DNA from: Streptomyces sp. A3M-1-3
GTDB lineage: Bacteria; Actinomycetota; Actinomycetes; Streptomycetales; Streptomycetaceae
Direction of reading: 5' to 3'
DNA: 64,000 bases
NCBI RefSeq assembly: GCF_024213665.1
Contig: NZ_JANAVP010000008.1
Span: 62,001 to 126,000 of the forward strand
Position 1 is the stretch's first letter; each line of letters starts with the position of its first letter. The position numbers were made by a program, and so were the translations under genes. Below, one piece after another: positions 43,942-51,651 of the stretch. The notes beneath the pieces are model-generated. The model saw only the letters and a program-made list of their open reading frames with translations. It ran no database searches and was not told the origin of the DNA.

Positions 43942-44652
43942 ATGCGCTTCACGGCTCCGCCCCCCAAGTCCGGTACGCCGTCCGCTCGTCCGCCGCGAGC
44001 GGGGGCGGTGATCGCGGCGCTCTCGGTCCTCGCGGTGCTGTCGGCGGTTCTGCTGGCGCTGGTCGCTGCCGAGTGGGCGCCGCTTCTCGCGTACGACCGC
44101 GAGGTCGCCGACGTGCTGCACCGCAAGGCGGTGAAAGATCCCGGGTTCGCCCGCCTGAACCGGGTGCTGAGCGACTGGGTCTGGGACCCGTGGACGATGC
44201 GGATCATGCTCGCGCTCGCCACGGGGTGGCTGTGGTGGCGGGGTGAGCGGGTGCTCGCCGGGTGGGTCGTGGTCACCGGCGTCGTGGGCACGGTCGTACA
44301 GCAGGGCCTCAAGGCGGCCGTCGGGCGGGACCGGCCGCGCTGGCCGGATCCGGTGGACTCGGCGCACTACGCGGCCTTCCCGTCCGGGCACGCGATGACG
44401 GCCGTGGTCGCGTTCGGGCTGCTGCTCTGGCTGCTGCGCAGGTTCGGGGCGCGCGCCCCGGTGTGGCGGGCAGCCCTCGCCGTGGCGGCCGTCTCGGTGG
44501 TCGGCGTCGGCGTCACCCGGCTGTATCTGGGGGTGCACTGGTTCTCCGACGTCGTCGGCGGCTGGCTGCTCGGGGCCCTGGTCGTGGCGCTCTCGGTCAC
44601 CCTGTACGAGCGGTGTGGTTCCGGCGGGGTCCGGGGAGGATCGCGCATATGA
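43942..44652 (+). CDS. PAP2-superfamily lipid phosphatase
   Basis: 236 residues, integral membrane protein with about six helices. The three PAP2 motifs are present: KAAVGRDRPR, FPSGHA and RLYLGVHWFSDVVGG. It removes phosphate from phosphatidate or from polyprenyl pyrophosphate in the outer leaflet. It starts 33 bases after the M56 stop, and its own stop overlaps the HAD start as ATGA, so M56-PAP2-HAD looks like one transcript. The C-terminus is basic/Gly-rich. Confidence 0.9.
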   Translation: MRFTAPPPKSGTPSARPPRAGAVIAALSVLAVLSAVLLALVAAEWAPLLAYDREVADVLHRKAVKDPGFARLNRVLSDWVWDPWTMRIMLALATGWLWWRGERVLAGWVVVTGVVGTVVQQGLKAAVGRDRPRWPDPVDSAHYAAFPSGHAMTAVVAFGLLLWLLRRFGARAPVWRAALAVAAVSVVGVGVTRLYLGVHWFSDVVGGWLLGALVVALSVTLYERCGSGGVRGGSRI

Positions 44653-45352
44653 CGATCAAGGCTGTGCTGTTCGACTTCTCCGGCACCCTCTTCCGTATCG
44701 AATCCACCCCGTCCTGGCTCGGCGCCGTCCTCGACGACTTCGGGATCACGCTGCCCCGGGCGAGTTTCTGGCGTACGCGCGGCAGCTGGAGACGGCGGGG
44801 GCGCTGCCCGGTGGCGCCGACCCGGTCGTGGTGCCGCCGGAGCCGGCCGAGTTGTGGGCGACCCGCGACGAGAGCACCGAGCGCCACCGCGCGGCGTACA
44901 CCGGTCTGAGCCGGCAGGTCGCCCTGCCCGATCCTCGGCTGCACGACGCGCTGTACGAACGCCATAGGACTCCCGCCGCGTGGACTCCCTACCCCGACGC
45001 GGCCGACGTGCTCGGCGCTCTGCGGGGGCGGGGAATCGGCGTGGGTGTGGTCAGCAACATCGGCTGGGACCTTCGGCATGTGTTCCGGGCCCATGGCCTC
45101 GACACCCATGTGGGCACGTACGTCCTGTCGTACGAACACGGTGTCCAGAAACCGGACGCGCTGCTCTTCCGGACGGCCTGCGAGGCGCTCGGCCGGCATC
45201 CGGGGGACGTGCTGATGGTCGGCGACGACCGTCGTACGGACGGCGGAACGGCGGCGCTCGGCTGTGCGGTGCACTTCGTGGACCATCTGCCGGCGGCGGA
45301 GCGGCCCGACGGGCTGCGGCCGGTGCTGGACCGGGTGGGGAAAGGGCGCTGA
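44649..45352 (+). pseudogene. HAD-family hydrolase, frameshifted near the start
   Basis: The first 37 codons from ATG 44649 are MTIKAVLFDFSGTLFR... with the nucleophile Asp of HAD motif I. After LDDFGITLP the correct frame changes at the CCCCGGG near 44755-44761 and continues as GEFLAYARQLETAGALPG. Motifs II (VGVVSNIGWD), III (VQKPDALLF) and IV (DVLMVGDDRRTDGG) all follow to a stop at 45350-45352. One missing base explains it. The gene overlaps the PAP2 stop by four bases. An assembly error is quite possible, since everything else is intact. Confidence 0.8.
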
Positions 45353-45479
45353 TCGTGTCCCGGGCCGGTACAGCAGACTGCCGCCGGCACTGGACGATCC
45401 CCCGCGTCGCCCAGTACCGACGGCACAACCGCACCACGAGCACCCCGGAAGGGCCCGGTGCGGCATGCGCTGAGTATAT

Positions 45480-45492
45480 TGGCTGGGAGCCA
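45480..45492. promoter_or_regulatory. Possible TetR autoregulatory site
   Basis: TGGCT-GGG-AGCCA, perfect 5-bp arms. It directly follows a TATATT that could be the -10 region, 20 bases before the tetR start. Confidence 0.45.
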
Positions 45493-45511
45493 GTCAACGC
45501 AGGAGTCAAGC

Positions 45512-46138
45512 ATGTCCCCGCGCAGCGCCTCGGTCAATGAAGAATTGCGCAGGCGTTCCCGGGAACGCCTGCTGCAGGCGACGCTGGACCTCGTCGGGGA
45601 GCGCGGTTACGAGGCCACGACCTTGGCCGACATCGCCGACCGGGCGGGTGCGGCCCGCGGACTGGTGTCGTACTACTTTCCCGGAAAGCGCCAGCTCCTG
45701 CAGTCCGCGGTGCACCGGCTGATGCACCGCACGCTGGAGGCCGCCCTGGAGCGGGAGCCGCGCACCGACGACGGTCGCGAGCGGCTGGCCCGGGCCATCG
45801 ACGCGATTCTCGGCCTGGCGCGGGACCATCCGGTGCTGATGCGGACGCACATGGCCGGCATTCTGCAGGCAGAGGGCTTTGTGCAGTGCCCCGAGCAGCA
45901 GCGCCTCGCGGAGCTGCTGCGCGACACCGTCGCCCGGGCCGGATCGACGGATGTGGACACCGACTATCCGCTGCTGCGGGCCCTGCTCATGGGCGCGGTG
46001 GTGGCGGTGCTGCTGCCGGGGGCGCCGATGCCGCCGGCCCGGCTGCGGGCGGAGCTGTTCCAGCGGTACGGGCTGGACTGGGAGCTGGGTGTTCCGCCGG
46101 GCGGCAAACCGCCCGGCGGAACTCCTGATCAGCGGTAG
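45512..46138 (+). CDS. TetR-family transcriptional regulator
   Basis: 208 residues. The N-terminal helix-turn-helix is clear: ERLLQATLDLVGERGYEATT, LADIADRAGAARGLVSYYFP. The ligand/dimer domain follows (TLEAALEREPRTDDG; DHPVLMRTHMAGILQAEGF). The ATG at 45512 has AGGAG seven bases upstream. The last 16 codons (PPGGKPPGG) consist of a 14-bp perfect hairpin that seems to act as the terminator. It converges on, and overlaps by 10 bases, the LVIVD-repeat gene. Its targets are unknown. Confidence 0.9.
   Translation: MSPRSASVNEELRRRSRERLLQATLDLVGERGYEATTLADIADRAGAARGLVSYYFPGKRQLLQSAVHRLMHRTLEAALEREPRTDDGRERLARAIDAILGLARDHPVLMRTHMAGILQAEGFVQCPEQQRLAELLRDTVARAGSTDVDTDYPLLRALLMGAVVAVLLPGAPMPPARLRAELFQRYGLDWELGVPPGGKPPGGTPDQR
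46091..46122. terminator. Bidirectional terminator inside the tetR coding end
   Basis: Perfect 14-bp arms (46091-46104 and 46109-46122) with a CAAA loop, wholly within the last codons of tetR. It lies just beyond the stop of the convergent LVIVD gene and so may serve both transcripts. Confidence 0.75.
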
Positions 46139-47625
46139 TCGGGCTGGGTCTGCACGTTGAGCTCGCGCAGCCGCACCCACTTGGCGCCGTCAGTGCGCCG
46201 GTCGTCGAGCTTCAGTACGTCGAAGCCCTTGGCGATGTCGTTCGAGTAGATGTGGCCGTTGTAGTAGTACGCGGACCACGGACCCGCGGTGGTGACGCGG
46301 TCCAGAGTGACCGGCCCGCGCTCGAAGTACGCGATCTCCTTCGGCTCGGCCGAGTTGGTGAAGTCCCATACGGAGACGCCACCCTGGTACCAGGCCTGGA
46401 CCATGATGTCGCGGCCCTTGACCGGGATCAGCGAGCCGTTGTGCGCCACGCACACCTCGGTGTCCGCCTGGTGACGGTCGATCTTGTAGTAGCTCCGGAA
46501 GACCAGCTTGCGCTTGTCGCCCTTGCCGGTGATGTCGTAGATGCCGTTGGCACCCCGGTTCGGGCCGACCTCCGCGTTGCAGGTCGCGGCGCCGCCGCCG
46601 CCCAGCTCGTCGGTGAAGACGATCTTGTTGGCCCGCTGGTTGAAGGTCGCCGAGTGCCAGAACGCGAAGTTCACGTTGTCCTGGACCCTGTCGATGACCT
46701 TCGGGTTCTCCGGGTCCTCGATGTCGAAGAGGATCCCGTCACCCATGCAGGCTCCGGCAGCCAGGTCCTTCGACGGCAGCACCGTGATGTCGTGGCAGCC
46801 GGTGGTCTTGGAGACGCCCGGGTTGGTGGGCCCGCCCGGGTTGCCGCCGCCGTCGGGCCCCTCACCCGGGAAGAGCACCGGGAAGTTCACGACCGCCGCC
46901 TTCTCGGGGGCCTTGCGCGGCACCTTGATGACGGAGATCCCGTCGTGCGGCGGCTGGCAGTCCGGGAAGGCCGCGTTGGGCGAGTACGACGAGACGTACA
47001 CGTAGATGTTGCGGCGCTCGGGCACCAGGGTGTGTGTGTGCGAGCCGCATGCGGTCTCGACAGCGGCGACGTACTTCGGGTTCTCCTTGTCGCTGATGTC
47101 GAAGACCTTCATGCCCTCCCACGACGACTTCTCGGTCGCGGGCTGCGAGGTGCTGCTGCAGGAGTTGTCGCTGCGCGAGGAGTCGGTGGAGAGGAAGAGC
47201 AGGTCACCGGAGACGGAGATGTCGTTCTGGGCCCCGGGACACAGCACCTGGGTGACGGTCTTCGGGGCCTTCGGGTTGCTGATGTCGAAGATCACGAAGC
47301 CGTCGTAGTTGCCCGCGAAGGCGTACTCGCCCTGGAAGGCCAGGTCGGTGTTGAGGCCCTTGAGGGCGTCCTTCGGGATGTTGGTGAGATGTTCGATGTT
47401 GTCGCTGTGGACGATCTCGTCCACACCGGGTATCTCGCCGCTCGCGACGGCGGACCGGGTGTCGGCCGCCAGTTCCTTGGAGACCTGCCCCTGGGTCGGG
47501 GCGTCTCCGGGATCGGGTGTGGCAGCCGCGGGACCGGCCGCCAGAAGTGTGGCGAAGAGCCCAGCCGCGGCTGCGGCCACACCCAGGTATCTGCGCCGCA
47601 CGCGGGTGTTGTGCAACGAGGTCAC
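46129..47625 (-). CDS. Secreted LVIVD-repeat beta-propeller protein
   Basis: 498 residues. A Sec signal peptide is present (RRRYLGVAAAAAGLFATLLA, cleavage near AAATPDP). The body has repeated LVIVD-like blades: GFVIFDISNPKAPKTVTQV, GMKVFDISDKENPKYVAAV, GILFDIEDPENPKVIDRV and GVSVWDFTNSAEPKEIAY. It should act at the cell surface or outside. The divergent DUF305 lipoprotein gene, 136 bp away, is its frequent neighbour in Streptomyces. The start codon at 47625 follows AAGGGAGGACGACG, a good ribosome site. Ligand unknown. Confidence 0.88.
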   Translation of the reverse strand: MTSLHNTRVRRRYLGVAAAAAGLFATLLAAGPAAATPDPGDAPTQGQVSKELAADTRSAVASGEIPGVDEIVHSDNIEHLTNIPKDALKGLNTDLAFQGEYAFAGNYDGFVIFDISNPKAPKTVTQVLCPGAQNDISVSGDLLFLSTDSSRSDNSCSSTSQPATEKSSWEGMKVFDISDKENPKYVAAVETACGSHTHTLVPERRNIYVYVSSYSPNAAFPDCQPPHDGISVIKVPRKAPEKAAVVNFPVLFPGEGPDGGGNPGGPTNPGVSKTTGCHDITVLPSKDLAAGACMGDGILFDIEDPENPKVIDRVQDNVNFAFWHSATFNQRANKIVFTDELGGGGAATCNAEVGPNRGANGIYDITGKGDKRKLVFRSYYKIDRHQADTEVCVAHNGSLIPVKGRDIMVQAWYQGGVSVWDFTNSAEPKEIAYFERGPVTLDRVTTAGPWSAYYYNGHIYSNDIAKGFDVLKLDDRRTDGAKWVRLRELNVQTQPDYR

Positions 47626-47761
47626 GTCGTCCTCCCTTGTATCCGTTCGGAGTTGAACGGGTCACGGACCACGGCAGTATCTTCCTTTGCATGCACATTC
47701 CAACAGATGGCAACGAAGATGTAATCGAAGTCCTTGATCACCGCTGTCACAGGAGGCCGTT

Positions 47762-48433
47762 GTGTTGATCAGTCGTCAGAAGCGTGCGGGTGCCCGCCTG
47801 TTCACCGTCTCGGTGACGGTCGTGGCCGCGGTACTCGCTCTCGGCGCCTGCGAGTCGGGCGGCGACGCCGAGTCGCCGAAGCGCGGCGCCGCGCCGGGGC
47901 CCTCGGTGGTCGCGCCGGGCAGACCCGGCGAGCCGGCCAGGACCCTGTCGGCCGAGGACGCCGCGGCGGAGCGCGCGGACGACAGCCCCAACGCGGCCGA
48001 TTTCACGTACGCCCAGATGATGATCGAGCACCACACCCAGGCTCTGACCATGACGGAACTGGCCCGGAAGCAGGCCGGATCCGAGAAGGTGAAGCGGCTC
48101 GCCGACCGCATCGCGGCCGCCCAGAAGCCGGAGATCGGAGCCATGCGGGGGTGGCTGGACAGCCACGGCGGGGCGAAGAAGCAGGACGGGCATCAGCACG
48201 GCGCGATGCCGGGAATGGCCACCGAGAAGCAGCTCGGGGACCTGCGCGGCGCCAGGGGCAAGGCGTTCGACGCTCTCTTCCTGAAGCTGATGATCACTCA
48301 CCACGACGGCGCGGTCACGATGGCCACCGAGGCGCTCACCGACGGGAACAACATCGCCGTCGAGGAGATGGCGACCGACGTCATCGCCCAGCAGACCGCC
48401 GAGATCGGCCGCATGCGGTCCATGACCCCGTGA
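47762..48433 (+). CDS. DUF305 lipoprotein
   Basis: 223 residues. The N-terminus has a lipoprotein signal: hydrophobic VSVTVVAAVLALGAC with lipobox LGAC. Two His-rich DUF305 motifs follow: QMMIEHHTQALTMTELA and LMITHHDGAVTMATEAL, plus a Met/His loop (GHQHGAMPGMA). Such proteins are four-helix bundles often linked with copper. The GTG at 47762 has AGGAGG five bases upstream. It is divergent from the LVIVD gene. A surface metal-binding role is inferred. Confidence 0.9.
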   Translation: MLISRQKRAGARLFTVSVTVVAAVLALGACESGGDAESPKRGAAPGPSVVAPGRPGEPARTLSAEDAAAERADDSPNAADFTYAQMMIEHHTQALTMTELARKQAGSEKVKRLADRIAAAQKPEIGAMRGWLDSHGGAKKQDGHQHGAMPGMATEKQLGDLRGARGKAFDALFLKLMITHHDGAVTMATEALTDGNNIAVEEMATDVIAQQTAEIGRMRSMTP

Positions 48434-48532
48434 CGCATCCGAGTGCCGTGACACACCGGTCCCGTCGGGCCGTGGCCCGGCGGTGGGTCCCGGTGTCATC
48501 CTGGTAGCACCCAGCGGGAAGGGAGCCCCGCC

Positions 48533-49906
48533 GTGCTTCGTGTCGCCGTTGTCGGTTCAGGCCCGAGTGGGGTCTACACCGCGCAGTCGCTCGTCCAGCA
48601 GAACGAGGTGCCGGGCGTACGGGTCGATGTGCTGGACCGCCTCCCGTGCCCGTACGGGCTGGTCCGCTACGGCGTCGCGCCCGACCACGAGAAGATCAAA
48701 TCGCTGCAGGGCGCGCTGCGGACCGTTCTGGAGCACGACCGGATCGGCTTCGTCGGCAATGTCGAGGTCGGCGGCCCGGAGCTGCCGCCCAGCCGCCTGC
48801 TGGAGCTCTACCACGCGGTGGTGTACTGCGTCGGCGCCGCGAAGGACCGCCGGCTCGGGGTACCGGGCGAGGACCTGGCCGGCAGCCATTCGGCCACCGA
48901 GTTCGTCTCCTGGTACAGCGCGCATCCGGACGCGGCCCCGGACAGCTTCGCCCTGGGGGCGCGCTCCGCGGTGGTCATCGGCGCGGGCAATGTGGCGGTG
49001 GACGTGACCCGCATCCTGGCCCGTGGCGCGGACGAGCTGGTCCCGACCGACATGCCGCAGTCGGCGCTCGGCGCGCTGGCGCTGAGCCAGGTGCGCGACG
49101 TGTACATGGTGGCCAGACGGGGCCCTTCGCAGGGCAAGTTCACCACCAAGGAGCTGCGGGAACTGGGCTCGCTGCCGGACGCGGACGTCGTCGTCGACGC
49201 GGCGGAACTGGCTCTCGACCCGGCCTTCGGGGACCCGTCCGGGCTGCCCGCCGTGAACCGGCGCAATGTCGAGGCGCTGCGGAACTGGGCCGTTCAGCCG
49301 CCGCGCGGCGGCGCGCGCCGGATCCACCTGCGGTTCTTCCTGCGTCCCGTGGAACTGCTCGGCGCGGCGGGCCGGGTCACCGGGGTGCGGTTCGAGCACA
49401 CGCTGCCCGACGGACTGGGCGGGGTGACCGGCACCGGTACGTACGAGGAGATCGAGGCGCAGCTGGTGCTGCGCTCTGTCGGATACCGCGGGGTGCCGAT
49501 GCCGGGGCTGCCGTTCGACCCGGCGCACGGCACGGTGCCGAATGCGGCGGGCCGCGTGCTGCGCGACGGTGCGCCCTCCCCCGGCGAGTATGTCGCCGGC
49601 TGGATCAAACGCGGGCCGACCGGGGTCATCGGCACCAACCGGCCGTGCGCGAAGGAGACGGTGACGTCGCTGCTGGCGGACGCCGCGCTGCTCGGGCAGC
49701 GCCAGGTCGCCGGCGAACCGCTCGACGTACTGCGGCAGTCGGGGCTGCGTCCGGTCGAGTGGCCGGGCTGGCTGGCGATCGAGGACGCGGAAGTGGCCCT
49801 GGGGCGCTCGCTGGGCCGGCGGTCGGTGAAGATCGCGGACTGGCCGGGGCTGCTCACCGCTGCCGGGATCCCTGAGGAGCGACCGAGCGCGGCGACACAC
49901 CCGTAG
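48533..49906 (+). CDS. FprA-like ferredoxin/adrenodoxin-NADP reductase
   Basis: 457 residues of the adrenodoxin-reductase type. The FAD motif VAVVGSGPSGVYTAQSLV is at 3-20, with CPYGLVRYGVAPDHEKIK and the NADP-binding VIGAGNVAVDVTRIL following. The C-terminal GWIKRGPTGVIGTNRPCAKE is the FAD-closing signature. It passes electrons from NADPH to a ferredoxin for P450s or other oxygenases; no ferredoxin or P450 is adjacent. The GTG at 48533 follows GGGAG by eight bases. The gene stands alone. Confidence 0.9.
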   Translation: MLRVAVVGSGPSGVYTAQSLVQQNEVPGVRVDVLDRLPCPYGLVRYGVAPDHEKIKSLQGALRTVLEHDRIGFVGNVEVGGPELPPSRLLELYHAVVYCVGAAKDRRLGVPGEDLAGSHSATEFVSWYSAHPDAAPDSFALGARSAVVIGAGNVAVDVTRILARGADELVPTDMPQSALGALALSQVRDVYMVARRGPSQGKFTTKELRELGSLPDADVVVDAAELALDPAFGDPSGLPAVNRRNVEALRNWAVQPPRGGARRIHLRFFLRPVELLGAAGRVTGVRFEHTLPDGLGGVTGTGTYEEIEAQLVLRSVGYRGVPMPGLPFDPAHGTVPNAAGRVLRDGAPSPGEYVAGWIKRGPTGVIGTNRPCAKETVTSLLADAALLGQRQVAGEPLDVLRQSGLRPVEWPGWLAIEDAEVALGRSLGRRSVKIADWPGLLTAAGIPEERPSAATHP

Positions 49907-49941
49907 CCTGGGGCCCGTAGCCGGCGGGCCGGAACCGGCTG

Positions 49942-50304
49942 TCAGACGCGGGCGGCCGCGTGCGCGAGCCGGTCCTCCTGGCGGGCGGCCGCGGCCAGAA
50001 CCCGGTCGAGCAGGCCGGGGAAGAGCGCTTCGAGGTCGGCCCGGCGCAGCCCGTTCATCTTGGCGGTTCCCCGGTAGGTCTGCTGGATCACGCCGCTCTC
50101 CCGCAGCACCCGGAAGTGGTGGGTGGTCGTCGACTTGGTGACGGGCAGGTCGAAGTACGAACAGGAGAGTTCGTCCTCGGCCGCGGCGAGATCACGGACC
50201 ACGATCAGCCGGATGGGGTCGGAGAGCGCGTGGAGCACGCCTTCGAGGCGAATGGCGTCGCGCTCGGGGTGAGCGAGCTCGCGGCTGCTCGATGCGGTGG
50301 TCAC
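49942..50304 (-). CDS. ArsR-type (winged-helix) repressor
   Basis: 120 residues. HALSDPIRLIVVRDLAAAED and VTKSTTTHHFRVLRESGVIQ form the winged helix. No Cys cluster for metal binding is present except a single Cys in LSCSYFDLP, so it is probably not a metal sensor. It is divergent from an old-yellow-enzyme gene; two matched palindromes lie between them, consistent with control of both genes by a redox or aromatic ligand. Start taken at the ATG at 50304. Confidence 0.88.
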   Translation of the reverse strand: MTTASSSRELAHPERDAIRLEGVLHALSDPIRLIVVRDLAAAEDELSCSYFDLPVTKSTTTHHFRVLRESGVIQQTYRGTAKMNGLRRADLEALFPGLLDRVLAAAARQEDRLAHAAARV

Positions 50305-50374
50305 GGTGACTCCATCTCCGTCGTCGTCGGTCGTCGTCCGTCGTAGTCGGGTCGTCGTTCCAGCCGTTTCATTG

Positions 50375-50390
50375 TACGAGAACCCTCGTA
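50375..50390. promoter_or_regulatory. ArsR operator 1
   Basis: TACGAG-AACC-CTCGTA, perfect 6-bp arms, three bases before the TTGACA at 50393-50398. Confidence 0.7.
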
Positions 50391-50408
50391 GTTTGACACT
50401 CGCCGTAC

Positions 50409-50424
50409 TACGATGGGTATCGTA
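50409..50424. promoter_or_regulatory. ArsR operator 2, over the oxidoreductase promoter
   Basis: TACGAT-GGGT-ATCGTA, the same layout as operator 1. It lies where the -10 element belonging to the TTGACA at 50393 should be, so binding would block transcription of the oxidoreductase gene. Confidence 0.7.
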
Positions 50425-50472
50425 CGAGCCCTACCCGACGCCGTCGTGAATCGTCGTGAAATGGAGTCTGCC

Positions 50473-51552
50473 GTGAGCGCGCTGTTCGAGCCCTACACCC
50501 TGCGGTCGCTGACCTTTCCCAACCGCGTATGGATGGCCCCGATGTGCCAGTACTCGGCTGAGGTCTTCGGCCCGAACTCGGGCGTCGCGAACGACTGGCA
50601 CTTCGCGCATTACGCGGCACGCGCCACCGGCGGCACCGGGCTCGTCCTCATCGAGGCGACCGCGGTCAGCCCCGAGGGCAGGATCAGCCCGGCCGACCTC
50701 GGCATCTGGAACGACACCCAGGTCGAGGCTCTCCGGCGGATCACCGGTTTCCTCAAGGGCCAGGGCACCGTACCCGGCATCCAGCTCGCGCACGCCGGGC
50801 GCAAGGCGTCGACCGACCGCCCCTGGAACGGCGGCGCGCCGGTCGGCCCCGAGGCGCACGGCTGGCAGCCGCTCGGCCCCAGCCCGGTCGCGTTCGACGA
50901 CGGGCACCCGGTCCCCGACGCGCTGACGGCAGAGCAGATCCGAGCGGTCGTCGGACAGTTCGCGGACGCAGCGCGACGCGCCCTGGCGGCCGGCTTCGAG
51001 GTGGCCGAGGTACACGGCGCGCACGGCTACCTGATCGGTGAGTTCCTCTCCCCGCACAGCAACCACCGGACCGACGAGTACGGCGGCTCGTTCGAGAACC
51101 GGACCCGGTTCGCGCTCGAAGTCGTCGATGCCGTACGGGCGGTGTGGCCCGATGAGCTGCCGCTCTTCTTCCGTATCTCCGCCACCGACTGGCTTCAGGA
51201 GGCGGGCTGGACCGCGGACGACACCGTACGGTTCGCCAACGACCTGCACGCCCACGGCGTCGACCTGCTCGACGTCTCCAGCGGTGGGAACGCCGCCCGG
51301 GTGCGTATCCCGGCCGGCCCCGGCTACCAGGTGCCGTTCGCGGCCCGGGTGCGGGCGGAGACGGCGCTGCCGGTTGCGGCGGTGGGGATGATCACCGAGC
51401 CCCGGCAGGCCGAGAAGATCGTCGGCAACGGCGAGGCGGACGCCGTGCTGCTCGGCCGCGAGCTGCTGCGCAACCCGTCCTGGGCCCGGCACGCGGCCCG
51501 CGAGCTCGGCGCCGAGGCGCACATCCCGCAGCAGTACCACCGCTCCGTCTGA
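50473..51552 (+). CDS. Old-yellow-enzyme NADH:flavin oxidoreductase (YqjM type)
   Basis: 359 residues, FMN TIM barrel that reduces alpha,beta-unsaturated carbonyls. LFEPYTLRSLTFPNRVWMAP is the N-terminal signature, MCQYSA follows, and the substrate-binding His pair and active-site Tyr lie in EVHGAHGYLIGEFLSPHSN and the following DEYGGSFENR. The GTG at 50473 has GGAG seven bases upstream; an ATG at 50413 lies in the operator region and is unlikely. Probably induced when ArsR leaves the two palindromes. Confidence 0.92.
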   Translation: MSALFEPYTLRSLTFPNRVWMAPMCQYSAEVFGPNSGVANDWHFAHYAARATGGTGLVLIEATAVSPEGRISPADLGIWNDTQVEALRRITGFLKGQGTVPGIQLAHAGRKASTDRPWNGGAPVGPEAHGWQPLGPSPVAFDDGHPVPDALTAEQIRAVVGQFADAARRALAAGFEVAEVHGAHGYLIGEFLSPHSNHRTDEYGGSFENRTRFALEVVDAVRAVWPDELPLFFRISATDWLQEAGWTADDTVRFANDLHAHGVDLLDVSSGGNAARVRIPAGPGYQVPFAARVRAETALPVAAVGMITEPRQAEKIVGNGEADAVLLGRELLRNPSWARHAARELGAEAHIPQQYHRSV

Positions 51553-51562
51553 CCAGTGGCGG

Positions 51563-51592
51563 ACACCAGCGGAGCGCACACCAGCGGAGCGC
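51563..51592 (+). repeat. 15-bp tandem direct repeat
   Basis: ACACCAGCGGAGCGC occurs twice head to tail (51563-51577, 51578-51592) after the oxidoreductase stop. The second copy overlaps the terminator stem. Confidence 0.8.
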
Positions 51593-51611
51593 GGGCCTTG
51601 GGGGCCCGCGC
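51589..51611. terminator. Shared terminator of convergent genes
   Basis: Perfect 9-bp stem GCGCGGGCC / GGCCCGCGC with a 5-base loop, between the convergent oxidoreductase and acyltransferase genes. Confidence 0.75.
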
Positions 51612-51651
51612 CCCTGTGGTGTCCGACGCGGCTTCCGCGTGACGCGGCGCG

